NCBI GenBank assembly: GCA_016703105.1
Contig: JADJCS010000014.1
Location: forward strand, 1 to 64,000
DNA length: 64,000 bases
Source: Flavobacteriales bacterium
Lineage (GTDB): Bacteria; Bacteroidota; Bacteroidia; Flavobacteriales_F; PHOS-HE28
Reading direction: 5' to 3'
The notes below the pieces were generated by a model that saw only the letters and a list, made by a program, of their open reading frames with translations, was not told the DNA's origin and did no database searches. The position numbers and the translations under genes were made by a program. Below are positions 1 to 8,381 of this stretch, piece after piece (positions within the stretch are counted from its first letter, which is position 1; each line of letters begins with the position of its first letter).

Positions 1-226
1 GGCTGGCCACATCATCGTTGCTGGCCAGGCGGCAAAGGCTGTTGTATACCGGGATGAGTTCCGGCATGTGGAGCTCCAATACGCTCCTGCAGGTCGGCAG
101 GTCGGGACGCTTCTCGAGGCCTTCGCTCTCGTACCAGATCCGGAAGAGCGGCCAGGCACGGTCGAAGAAGGTCTGCCAGCGGTCGCTGGGCCAGGGCTCG
201 TTTACAAGCTTGAGGTGTACGTACAT
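1..226 (-). CDS. N-terminal fragment of probable C45-family NTN hydrolase/acyltransferase (cut by window edge)
   Basis: An open frame runs from an ATG at 226 off the left edge, about 75 codons. A purine-rich AGGACGAAGGG stretch just upstream fits a ribosome binding site, and the start lies 14 bases after the stop of the ATP-grasp gene. The protein begins MYVHLKLVNEPWPSDRW and continues with a Trp/Phe-rich helix and an MPELIPVYNSLCRLA segment. From memory this resembles the N-terminal region of Bacteroidota proteins annotated as peptidase C45 (acyl-CoA:6-aminopenicillanic acid acyltransferase-like), autoproteolytic enzymes that form or cleave amide bonds, including beta-alanyl-amine hydrolases. 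The catalytic Cys would lie outside the window, so family membership is a memory-based inference. It would be the last visible gene of the decarboxylase/ATP-grasp run. Confidence 0.45.
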   Translation of the reverse strand, partial: MYVHLKLVNEPWPSDRWQTFFDRAWPLFRIWYESEGLEKRPDLPTCRSVLELHMPELIPVYNSLCRLASNDDVAS

Positions 227-239
227 GCTCCCTTCGTCC

Positions 240-1911
240 TCACATCATTTTGAATCCACCGATCTCCAACAGATGCTCATGCCCATTGGTTCCATGGGCA
301 CCGGGCGCCATGCTCTTGAACTGTGAACGGATCGCCGCCAGCCACTTCTTCGAACGTTCGGTCAATTGGAAGTCGTCGGTCATCATGCGGCCGCGCATCA
401 CCAGGATGCCCATGTCGGCGCCTTCGTAGAACCAATCGCCCGGACGTGTGATGCGCAGGAAGAAGGCCTCGTTGTCCTTTTCCACATAGCGGCGGTGCGT
501 GTCCATGCGCCAGAAGTAGATACTGCCGTCATCGCGCATGCGCCAGATGCCGCTGCGGGGTGCGTCGGTCACGCGTTGCACATCATCGGTGGTGTACTTG
601 ATCACCATCTGGCCCCAGGTGTCGATGTTCTCCGGCTTGGACCAGCGGCGATTGAGCGCGTTCACGCTGATCTCGTACGGCACGTTCATCCATTCGAGCG
701 TGTGGAAGAGGTGCAGCGGCATGTCGCTCAGCGCGAAGACCGCGTGGTTGGTGATGCTGCTCGCGCCCGTTACGCGTGGATTCAGTTCGCCGAGGTAGAT
801 CTCGCCGTTGTCCTTGTCGATGAGGTAGTCCAGTTCGAAGTAGCCCTTGTAGCCCTTCCCTTCCGCAATTGATCGCCGAACTCTTGGCGTAGCGTCGGGC
901 CTTCGCGCGGATCTTCGGTGTGAAGGTGTCGCTGTAGATCTCGTTGCCGCACCAGCCGCCTTTGTAGGGCGTGAGTTCCTTGAAGCCCACCAGTTCGGTC
1001 ATCAACGGCGCCACGATGGTGCCGTGCCGCGTAACGCACGCTTCCATGGCCGCACCGCGACAGTTGATGCGCTTCATGATCTTGCACTCCTTCTCCGCCT
1101 CGATCTCCTTGGCGTACTTGGCGTAGTCCTCCTTGGTCTTGATGAAGAAGGTGGTGTGCCCGCTGTCGCCGTAGGGTGTTTGCACCACGAGGTCGTTGCC
1201 GAGTTTGCCTTTTGCAGCAACCTGCATGAGGTGCTCGAAGTTCCTCACCGGATGAAGCACGTAGGGCACGCAGGGCACGCCGGCCTTCTCGGCCACGCGG
1301 TTCGTGTTCACCTTGTTGTCCAGCCAACTGCGCAACTTGGCGGGCGGGAAGATCACCTCAAGTCCGGCCTTCTTCGCCAGCGCTTCGGTCTTCTCATCGA
1401 ACATGAGGAAGAGCGCCTTGCCAGCGGTCTTCGCGTTCATCCGTCGGCTTTCGATGTAGTCGCGCACCTCGCTGTGCGTGAGCAGGTAGTTGTTGATGTC
1501 CTCAATGCTCTGGAACTCCTCGTGCGGCTCCTCCGTGCGCGGGCTCATCAGGTTGGGGTGCAGCCCGTCGAAGCAGTCGATGTAGGTGATGAACTTGAAG
1601 CCCTTGATCCATTCGTCAGCCCCCAGCAGGTTGAAGTTGGTGGCGCTGATGAAGTAGATCGGCACTTCGTTGCGATAGAAGTAGCGGCGGATGTCGCTGA
1701 CGCCTTTAAGGAGGTTGGCGCCCCGGGCTTTGACCCGGGCTCCCGACCTTTTCATCTGATGTTTCTTCGCTGGTCGCTTCTCCGCCTTCTTCACGGTCGC
1801 CACTTTCCGAACGGGCTTAGCAGCCTTGGCGCGAGCGCGTTGGACAGGCTTCTTTTTCGCAGGCGCCGCCTTGGCCTTGCGCGGGGGGGGCTTCTTGGTC
1901 TTCTTGCTCAT
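240..1911 (-). CDS. ATP-grasp ligase-like protein with Lys/Pro-rich N-terminal tail (frameshifted)
   Basis: The protein starts with about 65 residues rich in Lys, Ala, Arg and Pro, followed by a domain that looks like an ATP-grasp carboxylate-amine ligase. Recognisable parts are a Lys strand (NDLVVQTPYGDSGHTTFFI), a KIMKRINCRGAAMEACVT segment and a metal-binding end (GELNPRVTGASSITNHAVF). The gene is read in two frames: 583-1911 carries the N-terminal three quarters, and the frame ending at 240 carries the rest. The switch needs compensating one-base changes near 855-862 and 881-885, inside G-rich runs. Restoring the frame gives YAKEFGDQLRKEGYKGYFEL, a natural continuation. The start overlaps the stop of the DUF2442 gene by ATGA, implying translational coupling. 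The substrate is unknown. Many homologues are labelled biotin carboxylase, but no biotin carboxylase context exists here. Confidence 0.7.
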
Positions 1912-2239
1912 GGCTTCTTCATCTCTATGGTTCGGCTTGCCAAGCGACGGACAGGCCTGCGTATCGCCTTCGGCATCTTGGGCAGCTTACCCGCGTACAG
2001 CGTCTCGAACCGGAAACACATTTCCCAATCGTCCCAGTACACATCCACGTTGCGATGCAACGTGCAGTCCCGGAAGCGGGTCACATCCAAGTACTGACTG
2101 TTAATTGTGTTCTGGCCGCAGCACTGAGGAAGGGGTGGAAATCGATGTCAGAGACATGCCCATCGGTGAACGCGAAACGGATCGCATAATCGCCGAGGTA
2201 GGTGTCCTTCTTGATGCGGACGTTCTCTGGGATGTTCAT
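1908..2239 (-). CDS. DUF2442-like small protein (frameshifted)
   Basis: The gene starts at an ATG that overlaps the end of the DUF4160 gene (ATGA at 2236-2239) and ends overlapping the start of the ATP-grasp gene. It begins MNIPENVRIKKDTYLGDYA and contains RFAFTDGHVSDIDFHPFL, typical of the DUF2442 fold (strand, turn with a DG pair, then an acidic/hydrophobic strand). A one-base shift near 2111-2117 is needed to join this to the C-terminal part, NSQYLDVTRFRDCTLHR onward with a WDDWEMCFRFETLY stretch. DUF2442 proteins commonly sit next to DUF4160 genes, as here; a toxin-antitoxin-like or regulatory role for such pairs has been suggested but is not demonstrated by this sequence. Confidence 0.6.
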
Positions 2240-2531
2240 TTCACGCGGCGGGTGATGCGCTCGGGCTTGATGCGCTTGTGTTCGACATAGAAGGCTGTCC
2301 ACGATATCGTCCTTCATCACGCACAAAGACTTCAGATTCGCGTTGTTCCTTCGCATTCAGCATCTCAGCGCCGCGCTTGGCACGCCAGCGAAGTTCCACC
2401 AGCTTGCCCTCCACGATAATGAGCATGATGATGCCTTCGCGGTCGCCATGCTGCACATGCAAATGCATAGGGTCATGATCGTCACTGTAGAACAGGAAGA
2501 TCAGCCCGAAGTATTCGTACAGTTTGGGCAT
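2236..2531 (-). CDS. DUF4160 family small protein (frameshifted near the C-terminus)
   Basis: The N-terminus, MPKLYEYFGLIFLFYSDDHD followed by PMHLHVQHGD, is characteristic of DUF4160 (an FYSxDHxPxHxHV core). The middle ERGAEML/KEQRESEVFV region also fits. Near 2270-2315 the reading frame changes twice; joining frames gives a C-terminus FYVEHKRIKPERITRRVK that stops at 2236, overlapping the DUF2442 start by four bases. As read, the intact frame would instead run to 2241 with an unrelated Ser/Ala-rich tail. The gene sits 21 bases after the inferred true stop of the decarboxylase (2553). Function is unknown; partnership with the adjacent DUF2442 protein is inferred from arrangement. Confidence 0.65.
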
Positions 2532-5280
2532 TGATCCAAAGGTAGCGGCCCGTTATTTCCTCTTCCCTTTGGTAGGGCCCTCGCATCCCCCCCATCGCCG
2601 TCCCGGTCTTCTGCCGTCCCATGGCGGCATCGGTGAAGACGCGCAGGCCGAGTTCGGGGCGGTAGCCGTGGATCTCCTTGACATCGATGGCGATGAGGAA
2701 GTCGATGATCTCCTTGTTGATGACCTGGCCGGGCACGAGCACGGGGAAGCCCGGCGGGTAGGGAATGACGAAGGATGCGGAGACGAGCGGCTGGCCGTTG
2801 CGGAGTTCGGCGAGCGCGGGTTCCAATTTGACGTAGCGGCAACGCTCCTCCTTGTAGGCGAGGAAGTAGGCCGAGCGGATGTCGCCGCCGGGCACGCCGG
2901 GCTGGCCCTGGAAGCTGGTGTGGAAGCTGGAGAAATCGGGCAGCGGCGGATACTTCTCGAGGTCCTTCAGGTCGCGCAGTTTGTCGATGTGCATGAGCTT
3001 GTCCTCGCGTTCCATGCCCGCGTTGCGTTCCTCGAGCTCATCGGCGATCTGTAGCAGCACCTTGGTGAGGTAGGCCAGCGAGCCGCGCGTGGTGCCGATG
3101 TTGGTCATGAAGAGCACGCTGTTGCGGCTCGTCTTGTTGATCTGGATGGCGTGCTTGTCCATGAGGTACACGTTCTTGAACGTGTCGCCATCGATGCCGG
3201 TCTTGCCGGTGTACAGGTTGATCTTGGTGGGGTCCACGGCGAACTCATCTTCGGCCCAGGCCTTCTCGATGTCGTTCCAACCCTTGTCCTTGCGGTAGTA
3301 GTGTTCCAGTCCGCTCTGCCGGTGTTCGGCGGGGATGAGGTCGGCGATGGTGATGATGTCGAACCACTTCCGCAGCCGTTCGTTCTCGCGGATGGTGCGA
3401 CGCAGGAGCAGGCCGAGTTCCATGGCCTTCTCCACCAGCTCGTAGCCTTCGAACTCCACCTGCCGGCGACCGACATCCATGCTGGCGAGGATCTGGTAGT
3501 TGGCGCTGGTGCTGGTGTGCGTCATGTACGCCTCGTGGAAGGCGGCTTCGCTCTTGCGCTTAAAGTCCTCGTCCCAGATGTGGATCATGCTGCCCTGGCG
3601 GAAAGAGGTGAGCGTTTTGTGCGTGCTCTGCGTGGCGTAGGCGCGGATGCGCACTTTGGCGGGATCGGGCAGGCGCGGCTCTTCGCCCTTCTTCAAGCTC
3701 TTGACGTGCGCGGCGTACTCGGCCTTGTACTCCTCGGTCTTGTACTTGCGGTGCAGTTTGGCCGCCACGTGCATGGCGGTGCGCTGGCGAAGGATGTAGC
3801 TGAATCCCGCGAACGCGAACCAGGCTTCATCCCACAGGAAGACGATGTCCGGCTTGATGGCCAGCACCTGTTCCATCACACGCTCCACGTTGTACACCAC
3901 ACCATCGAAGGTGCTATTGGTGAGCAGCAGCATCTTCACGCGGTCGAGCTTGTTCGCCTTCTTCAGGCGCAACATCTGCTCGCGGATGTGCTCCAGCGGC
4001 ACCGCGCCGTACATGCTGTATTTCGGCAGCGGATAGCTGTGCAGGTACACGGGATACGCGCCGCTCAGCACCATGCCGTAGTGATGGCTCTTATGGCAAT
4101 CGCGGTCGATGAGCACGATATCGCCGGGCTCCACCAAGGCCTGCACAACGATCTTGTTCGTGGTGCTCGTGCCGTTGGTGGCGAAGAAGGTGTGCTGCGA
4201 ACCGAACGCGCGCGAGGCGAGTTCCTGCGCCTTCTTCAACGGACCAGTTGGTTGAAGCAGTGAATCCAATCCGCCCGTGGTGGCGCTCGTTTCGGCCAGG
4301 AAGAGATTGCGTCCGTAGAACTCGCCGAAGTCCTGGATCCAGCGGCTCTTGAACACGCTGTTGCCGCGCGAGATGGGCATGGCGTGGAAGACACCCATCG
4401 GTCGTTTGCTGTACTCTTTCAGCGCGGTGAAGAAGGGCGTATCGTACTTCTCCTGGATGCCGCGCATGATGGTCATGTGCAGCTCATTGAGGTCTTCCGT
4501 TCGGTAGAAGATGCGGCGGAAGTTCTTGAGCGTACTGTCCTTCAGGTCCGTCACCGGCGTGTCCGTGACGTAGTAGCGGTCCACTTCCGGACGGAACCAG
4601 CGCATGATGCGTGCGAGCACCGGACCCATGTTCGCCTGCCCGCGATCGCTGAGGTCGAGGTCGTCGATCGCGCGCGTGAATTCCTGGAGGATGCCCTTGT
4701 GGTGCGTGCTCTTGTAGGGCACGCCGTAGCGCACCACCACCGCTTGAATGTTGTGGTTGAAGAGCAGCGCGACCAGCGCATCCTGCACGGTGCGCACGAC
4801 GATGGGGTCGTATATGAAAGCGTCGTTGCGGTCGCGGCAGTTGTGCAGTTTCTGCTTCAGTGAGGCCTCTTCCCCATCGCTCAGCTCGTCCACGAAGAGC
4901 GTCTCGAAGTAGTTGAGACGAGGTGCTTCCTTCTCGCCTTCGAGCAACTCATGCGGCGGTGCGAAGGGATCGGCCAGCGCTACTGGATCGCTGCGGAAGG
5001 CGCCACTCACCAAGTTGCGCACGACATGGTTCACGGACTGCGTGAGCGTGTGGTACTCGCGGCCTTTCAGCATCTGCTGCAGGCGCTTTACGGTGTCCTT
5101 GCCGGGATAGGCCCAGTAGAGTTCGATGGTCTGGAGGTCCTTCAGCAGTCCTTCCACTTCGGAAGCATCACCACGACCTTCGTTCAGCGCTGAAGCAGCG
5201 AGCTTCAGTTGGTCCCAGGTATGGGAGCGGAGGCGCGCGGCGTTGAAGTGCGAACGAGTGGGGGCGGTGCTATCTGCCAT
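2482..5280 (-). CDS. PLP-dependent Orn/Lys/Arg decarboxylase family protein
   Basis: A large fold-type I PLP enzyme related to biodegradative arginine/lysine/ornithine decarboxylases, which convert a basic amino acid into an amine and CO2. The Schiff-base lysine is K555 in ATQSTHKTLTSFRQG; the cofactor aspartate is in VFLWDEAWFAFAGF; a Ser/Thr-rich cofactor phosphate region is FATNGTSTTNKIV. At about 930 residues it is longer than classical enzymes (about 715-755). Substrate specificity cannot be read from sequence alone. The last 25 residues look wrong: a run of seven G (2587-2593) precedes them, and with one G fewer the protein ends GPTKGKRK at a TAA at 2553, clear of the next gene. A weak promoter-like TATCTTTC lies at 5297-5304. 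Confidence 0.85.
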   Translation of the reverse strand: MADSTAPTRSHFNAARLRSHTWDQLKLAASALNEGRGDASEVEGLLKDLQTIELYWAYPGKDTVKRLQQMLKGREYHTLTQSVNHVVRNLVSGAFRSDPVALADPFAPPHELLEGEKEAPRLNYFETLFVDELSDGEEASLKQKLHNCRDRNDAFIYDPIVVRTVQDALVALLFNHNIQAVVVRYGVPYKSTHHKGILQEFTRAIDDLDLSDRGQANMGPVLARIMRWFRPEVDRYYVTDTPVTDLKDSTLKNFRRIFYRTEDLNELHMTIMRGIQEKYDTPFFTALKEYSKRPMGVFHAMPISRGNSVFKSRWIQDFGEFYGRNLFLAETSATTGGLDSLLQPTGPLKKAQELASRAFGSQHTFFATNGTSTTNKIVVQALVEPGDIVLIDRDCHKSHHYGMVLSGAYPVYLHSYPLPKYSMYGAVPLEHIREQMLRLKKANKLDRVKMLLLTNSTFDGVVYNVERVMEQVLAIKPDIVFLWDEAWFAFAGFSYILRQRTAMHVAAKLHRKYKTEEYKAEYAAHVKSLKKGEEPRLPDPAKVRIRAYATQSTHKTLTSFRQGSMIHIWDEDFKRKSEAAFHEAYMTHTSTSANYQILASMDVGRRQVEFEGYELVEKAMELGLLLRRTIRENERLRKWFDIITIADLIPAEHRQSGLEHYYRKDKGWNDIEKAWAEDEFAVDPTKINLYTGKTGIDGDTFKNVYLMDKHAIQINKTSRNSVLFMTNIGTTRGSLAYLTKVLLQIADELEERNAGMEREDKLMHIDKLRDLKDLEKYPPLPDFSSFHTSFQGQPGVPGGDIRSAYFLAYKEERCRYVKLEPALAELRNGQPLVSASFVIPYPPGFPVLVPGQVINKEIIDFLIAIDVKEIHGYRPELGLRVFTDAAMGRQKTGTAMGGMRGPYQREEEITGRYLWINAQTVRILRADLPVLQ

Positions 5281-5320
5281 CGGGGTAAGCCGATGGGAAA
5301 GATAGGAGGCGATGTAGGAT

Positions 5321-5349
5321 CACCGCGACGGCGCGACGAGTACGCGACG
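5321..5349 (-). repeat. Solo arm of the 9-bp-periodic intergenic repeat
   Basis: In the 117-base gap between the VOC and decarboxylase genes, the plus strand reads CACCGCGACGGCGCGACGAG followed by TACGCGACG. This resembles the arms at 30537, 31252, 31693 and 41133 (CACCGCCACGGCGCCACG followed by RACGCMACGG). No inverted partner is visible nearby, so it may be a decayed or single-arm copy. Confidence 0.4.
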
Positions 5350-5397
5350 TTGAATGCCCCGAAGTCGATGCGTCAGTAGCACTTTGGCATTGCCGTG

Positions 5398-5919
5398 TTA
5401 GCGCTTCTTCTTCGCTGCCGTCTTAAGGACCTTCTTGGCTGCGATTTTCTTGACCGCCGCCTTCTTCACCACCTTCACCTTGGCCTTCGCGGCCTTGGGT
5501 GCAGGACCGCTCCGTGCAGGTCCTTCATGCAATGCAAGGCGATTCCCTTCGCTGTCAATGAACAACGCGAAGTTCCCGGAGGCGTCGTTGATATGCGTCT
5601 TGGACATGATCACGCGGCCGCCCGCCAGTTCCACGCGGTCCAGTACGCCTTCGAGGTCGTTACCGGCGTTGAGATAGATGAGCGAACCGGTGTCACTAGG
5701 GTAGCAACCCGGACCAGCGATCAGCGCACCGCCCACGCCTTCATCCGCGGGGAAGTAAGCCATGGCGAACTCGCCGTTCACGCTGATCTCCATCTCGATG
5801 CCATAAAGCGCATTGTAGAACGCGGCGGCCCGATGGATGTCGTACACGGGGATCTCGAACCAGCTGATGTAGTTCTTGAGCCGTGCGTGGTGTTTACTGC
5901 TGCCTGCTGTGCTGCCCAT
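5398..5919 (-). CDS. VOC (glyoxalase/bleomycin-resistance) family protein with Lys/Ala tail
   Basis: A 173-residue protein with a single VOC module: YISWFEIPVYDIHRAAAFYN near the start, then GALIAGPGCYPSDTGSLIYL, a GGRVIMSK strand and a C-terminal SEGNRLALHE strand, the usual pattern of a vicinal oxygen chelate half-site. The last 40 residues are an unusual Lys/Ala/Val tail (KAAKAKVKVVKKAAVKKIAA onward). The frame stays open far upstream, but ATG 5919 is chosen because it lies two bases after the amidase stop and gives the normal VOC N-terminus. Bacteroidota relatives are often small-molecule binding proteins of unknown substrate; the role in this cluster is unknown. Confidence 0.8.
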   Translation of the reverse strand: MGSTAGSSKHHARLKNYISWFEIPVYDIHRAAAFYNALYGIEMEISVNGEFAMAYFPADEGVGGALIAGPGCYPSDTGSLIYLNAGNDLEGVLDRVELAGGRVIMSKTHINDASGNFALFIDSEGNRLALHEGPARSGPAPKAAKAKVKVVKKAAVKKIAAKKVLKTAAKKKR

Positions 5920-5921
5920 GG

Positions 5922-6878
5922 TCAGATGGTGAATGGATCGCTGGGTGGACGAAAGGAAGAGATGATCGTGGGTTTTGGTTCCTGTGCCTGGCGCACTTCG
6001 TCCTTGATCTGAAGTTCGCCCAATTCCTGCACGCGTTTCGGTTTGATCAACGGCCCGAGGCTTTCCAAGTACGGGTGTTTCGCGCCCCTCTGATAAACGG
6101 TGAAGTCGATCATGTGGTCGCGAAAACTCTTGAGCGGCTGGCCGAGACGCAACACGCCCAGCTCGCGGCTTCGGCGCACTTTCTCCAAGTTGATCTCGAT
6201 CGGGATGAACTCCTCGTTGTTCTCCGCCTGGTAGATCACGCGGCCCTCCGGACCGCATACGATGCTGCGTCCACTTCCACCCGCATCGAGGCCGTTGATG
6301 TCGAAGAAATAGCACTGGTTGATCGCCGCACTTGCCCGTGCGATGCTGAGCTCGATCTCGCGATCGATGGTACCCGTGAGCGTGGGGTGCAGGATCACCT
6401 CGGCACCCAACACGGCCAGTGTGCGCGTGGTCTCGGGGAACCACATGTCGTAGCAGATGCTCACCCCGAACTTGCCCACATCGGGCACATCGAACACGCA
6501 GAACTCATGTCCGCCGGTAACGCCCACTTCATAAGGGTAAAAGGGGAACATTTTGCGGTAGCGCGCCATCACGCTGCCTTCCGGGTCGATCACCGTGGCG
6601 GTGTTATAGATCTTGTCATCCTTCTGCTCGAAGATGCTGCCGGGCAACAACCAGATGCCATGCTTGGCCGCGGCTGCGCACATTTCCTGTTCGAACTCGC
6701 CGGGCACCACTTGTGCATTGGTCGTAAGCGGTCCGTACGCGCAGAGCTCGCTGAACATCACCATGTCCACCCAAGGGTACATGTTCATCAGGATGTCCAG
6801 CTTGAGCTTCATGGCATCCACATTGGGGGTGGAAGCGCTTATGCGCATTTGGATGCCGGCTATGGAGAAGGGCTTCAT
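5922..6878 (-). CDS. Carbon-nitrogen hydrolase (nitrilase superfamily amidase)
   Basis: A 318-residue cytosolic amidase with the complete nitrilase-superfamily triad: E44 (MFSELCAYGP), K109 (MARYRKMFPF) and C142 (GVSICYDMWFPE). Such enzymes hydrolyse amides or N-carbamoyl compounds, or use glutamine-like donors. Relatives include N-carbamoylputrescine amidase and omega-amidase, but the active-site surroundings do not settle the substrate. A 40-residue C-terminal extension ends PTIISSFRPPSDPFTI. It lies two bases upstream of the VOC gene and downstream of the aminotransferase, so all are probably one transcript unless the repeat element at 6891 acts as a terminator. Confidence 0.88.
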   Translation of the reverse strand: MKPFSIAGIQMRISASTPNVDAMKLKLDILMNMYPWVDMVMFSELCAYGPLTTNAQVVPGEFEQEMCAAAAKHGIWLLPGSIFEQKDDKIYNTATVIDPEGSVMARYRKMFPFYPYEVGVTGGHEFCVFDVPDVGKFGVSICYDMWFPETTRTLAVLGAEVILHPTLTGTIDREIELSIARASAAINQCYFFDINGLDAGGSGRSIVCGPEGRVIYQAENNEEFIPIEINLEKVRRSRELGVLRLGQPLKSFRDHMIDFTVYQRGAKHPYLESLGPLIKPKRVQELGELQIKDEVRQAQEPKPTIISSFRPPSDPFTI

Positions 6879-6890
6879 GGAAGTGGTCTA

Positions 6891-6992
6891 TACCGCAAAG
6901 GGCACGAAGGACGCTAAGAAATGCAAGGCCACGCGCGCGCTATCAAACCGCTCTGGGCATTTCCCTTTGCGCTCTTCGCGCCCTTTGCGGTA
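6891..6992. repeat. Inverted-repeat element (AAAGG variant), about 100 bp
   Basis: Left arm TACCGCAAAGGGCACGAAGG, then ACGCTAAG; the right arm read on the minus strand is TACCGCAAAGGGCGCGAAGA, then GCGCAAAGG. The arms are inverted around a central segment of about 35-40 bases. It fills the gap between the aminotransferase (stop at 7000) and the amidase (start at 6878). The arms have a loose 9-base period, like the CCACG-type elements elsewhere in this window. It could fold into a long hairpin in RNA. Confidence 0.65.
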
Positions 6993-6999
6993 TCCATCC

Positions 7000-8310
7000 T
7001 CACGAACAGATCTTGTCCAGTTCCTCCTCCATGATGTCCAGCCCCTTGTTCAGCAGTTCATCGCTGATCACGAGCGGGCTGAGCACGCGGATGATGTTCT
7101 TCTCCGTGCCGGCATTGATCACCACTAGGTCGCGCTTGGCGCAGGCGTTCATCAGGGCGTTGCAGGTGTCGGCATCGGGTTGCAAGGGGTCGCTGTTCTT
7201 CACGAACTCGATGGCCATCATGGCGCCTAAGCCGCGCACATCACCGATCTGGGTGTGCTTCGCCTTCATCTTCTCGAAGCGTTTGCGAATGACCTCGCCA
7301 ACGTGTTTTCCTTTCATGTTGATGTCGATCTCCTCCATGTACTTGATCGTGGCCAACGCCGCAGCACAGCTCACCGGGTTGCCGATGTAAGTGCCGCCGA
7401 TGCTGCTCGGACCAGCCTTGTCCATGATCGCGGCTTTGCCCATCACGGCGGCTATCGGCATACCACTGCCGAGGCTCTTCGCCCATGTGCTGATGTCCGG
7501 CACCACACCTAACTGTTCGTATGCGCTCCACGCGCCCGTGCGGCCGAAGCCACTTTGGATCTCGTCGAGGATCAACAGGATGCCGTGTTTGTCGCAAAAG
7601 GCACGCAGGCCTTTCAGGTAGGCCGCCGGTATGACATTAAAGCCACCTTCGCCCTGCACTGTTTCGATGATGATGGCGGCCAGGTTCTCCGGAGCGACGG
7701 TGTTGTGCGAGAGTTCTTCGAGACGGTGCAGCTCCCCCTTCACGAATTCACCCTCGCTACGACCGGCGCCGTAGCGGTAGAAATTCGGGAACTGCGTGCG
7801 GTACACTTCCGGTGCGAAGGGTCCGCAGTCCGGTTTGTAGCCCACCTTGCTGGTGAGCGTCATGGCCATCATGGTGCGGCCATGGAAGGCATCGGTGAAG
7901 CAGAGCACTCCTTGGCGCTTGGTGGCTTGACGGGCGATCTTGATCGCGTTCTCCACGGCCTCGGCACCGGTGCTGACCAATAAGGTCTTCGTGGGTCCGC
8001 CATGAGGAAGGAGCGTGTTGAGCTTTTCGCAGAGTGCGATGTAGGGCTCATAGCTCGCCACATTGAAGCTCACGTGCAGGAACTTGGCAGCTTGCTCCTG
8101 GATGGCTTTCACCACGGGAGGAGGGCAGTGACCCGCGTTCACCACGCCGATGCCACCTGCGAAGTCGATCAACTCTCGGCCGTCCTCATCGATGATAGTG
8201 GCACCGCTGGCGCTCGTGGCCGTGGCATAGTTGAACATGCCCACCCCGTTCGGTACGGCGGCCTTGCGGCGGGCGATGAGCTCCTGGCTCTTGGTCAGTT
8301 GGTCCGTCAT
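7000..8310 (-). CDS. Class-III aminotransferase, 4-aminobutyrate aminotransferase-like
   Basis: A 436-residue fold-type I PLP enzyme. It shows FAGGIGVVNAGHCPP near the N-terminus, the cofactor phosphate site STGAEAVENAIKIAR, the ILDEIQSGFGRTG motif with the cofactor Asp, and the Schiff-base lysine K278 in TWAKSLGSGMPI. Order and spacing match GabT-type omega-aminotransferases, which move the terminal amino group of GABA, beta-alanine or similar omega-amino acids to 2-oxoglutarate. ATG 8310 (MTDQLTKSQELIARR) is chosen because family members begin there; upstream codons look non-coding. As the first gene of the run leading to the amidase and decarboxylase it fits degradation or supply of amine-derived omega-amino acids; the exact substrate is inferred only. 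Confidence 0.85.
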   Translation of the reverse strand: MTDQLTKSQELIARRKAAVPNGVGMFNYATATSASGATIIDEDGRELIDFAGGIGVVNAGHCPPPVVKAIQEQAAKFLHVSFNVASYEPYIALCEKLNTLLPHGGPTKTLLVSTGAEAVENAIKIARQATKRQGVLCFTDAFHGRTMMAMTLTSKVGYKPDCGPFAPEVYRTQFPNFYRYGAGRSEGEFVKGELHRLEELSHNTVAPENLAAIIIETVQGEGGFNVIPAAYLKGLRAFCDKHGILLILDEIQSGFGRTGAWSAYEQLGVVPDISTWAKSLGSGMPIAAVMGKAAIMDKAGPSSIGGTYIGNPVSCAAALATIKYMEEIDINMKGKHVGEVIRKRFEKMKAKHTQIGDVRGLGAMMAIEFVKNSDPLQPDADTCNALMNACAKRDLVVINAGTEKNIIRVLSPLVISDELLNKGLDIMEEELDKICS

Positions 8311-8381
8311 GTCGGGCGCGAAGTTCAGGAATGCGTGCGCCACAGCGGCGGGGAAAGGGCAGAGAATGCGAACAAGAAAGT

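Noticed and set aside
1024..2097. Open frame of 357 codons on the plus strand
   Set aside because: It is opposite the ATP-grasp and DUF2442 genes; Leu/Val/His-rich shadow composition.
3151..4263. Open frame of 370 codons on the plus strand
   Set aside because: It is the complement of the PLP decarboxylase; no homology pattern.
5398..6444. Long N-terminal extension of the VOC protein
   Set aside because: The extra 175 codons overlap the amidase out of frame; ATG 5919 gives the normal VOC start.
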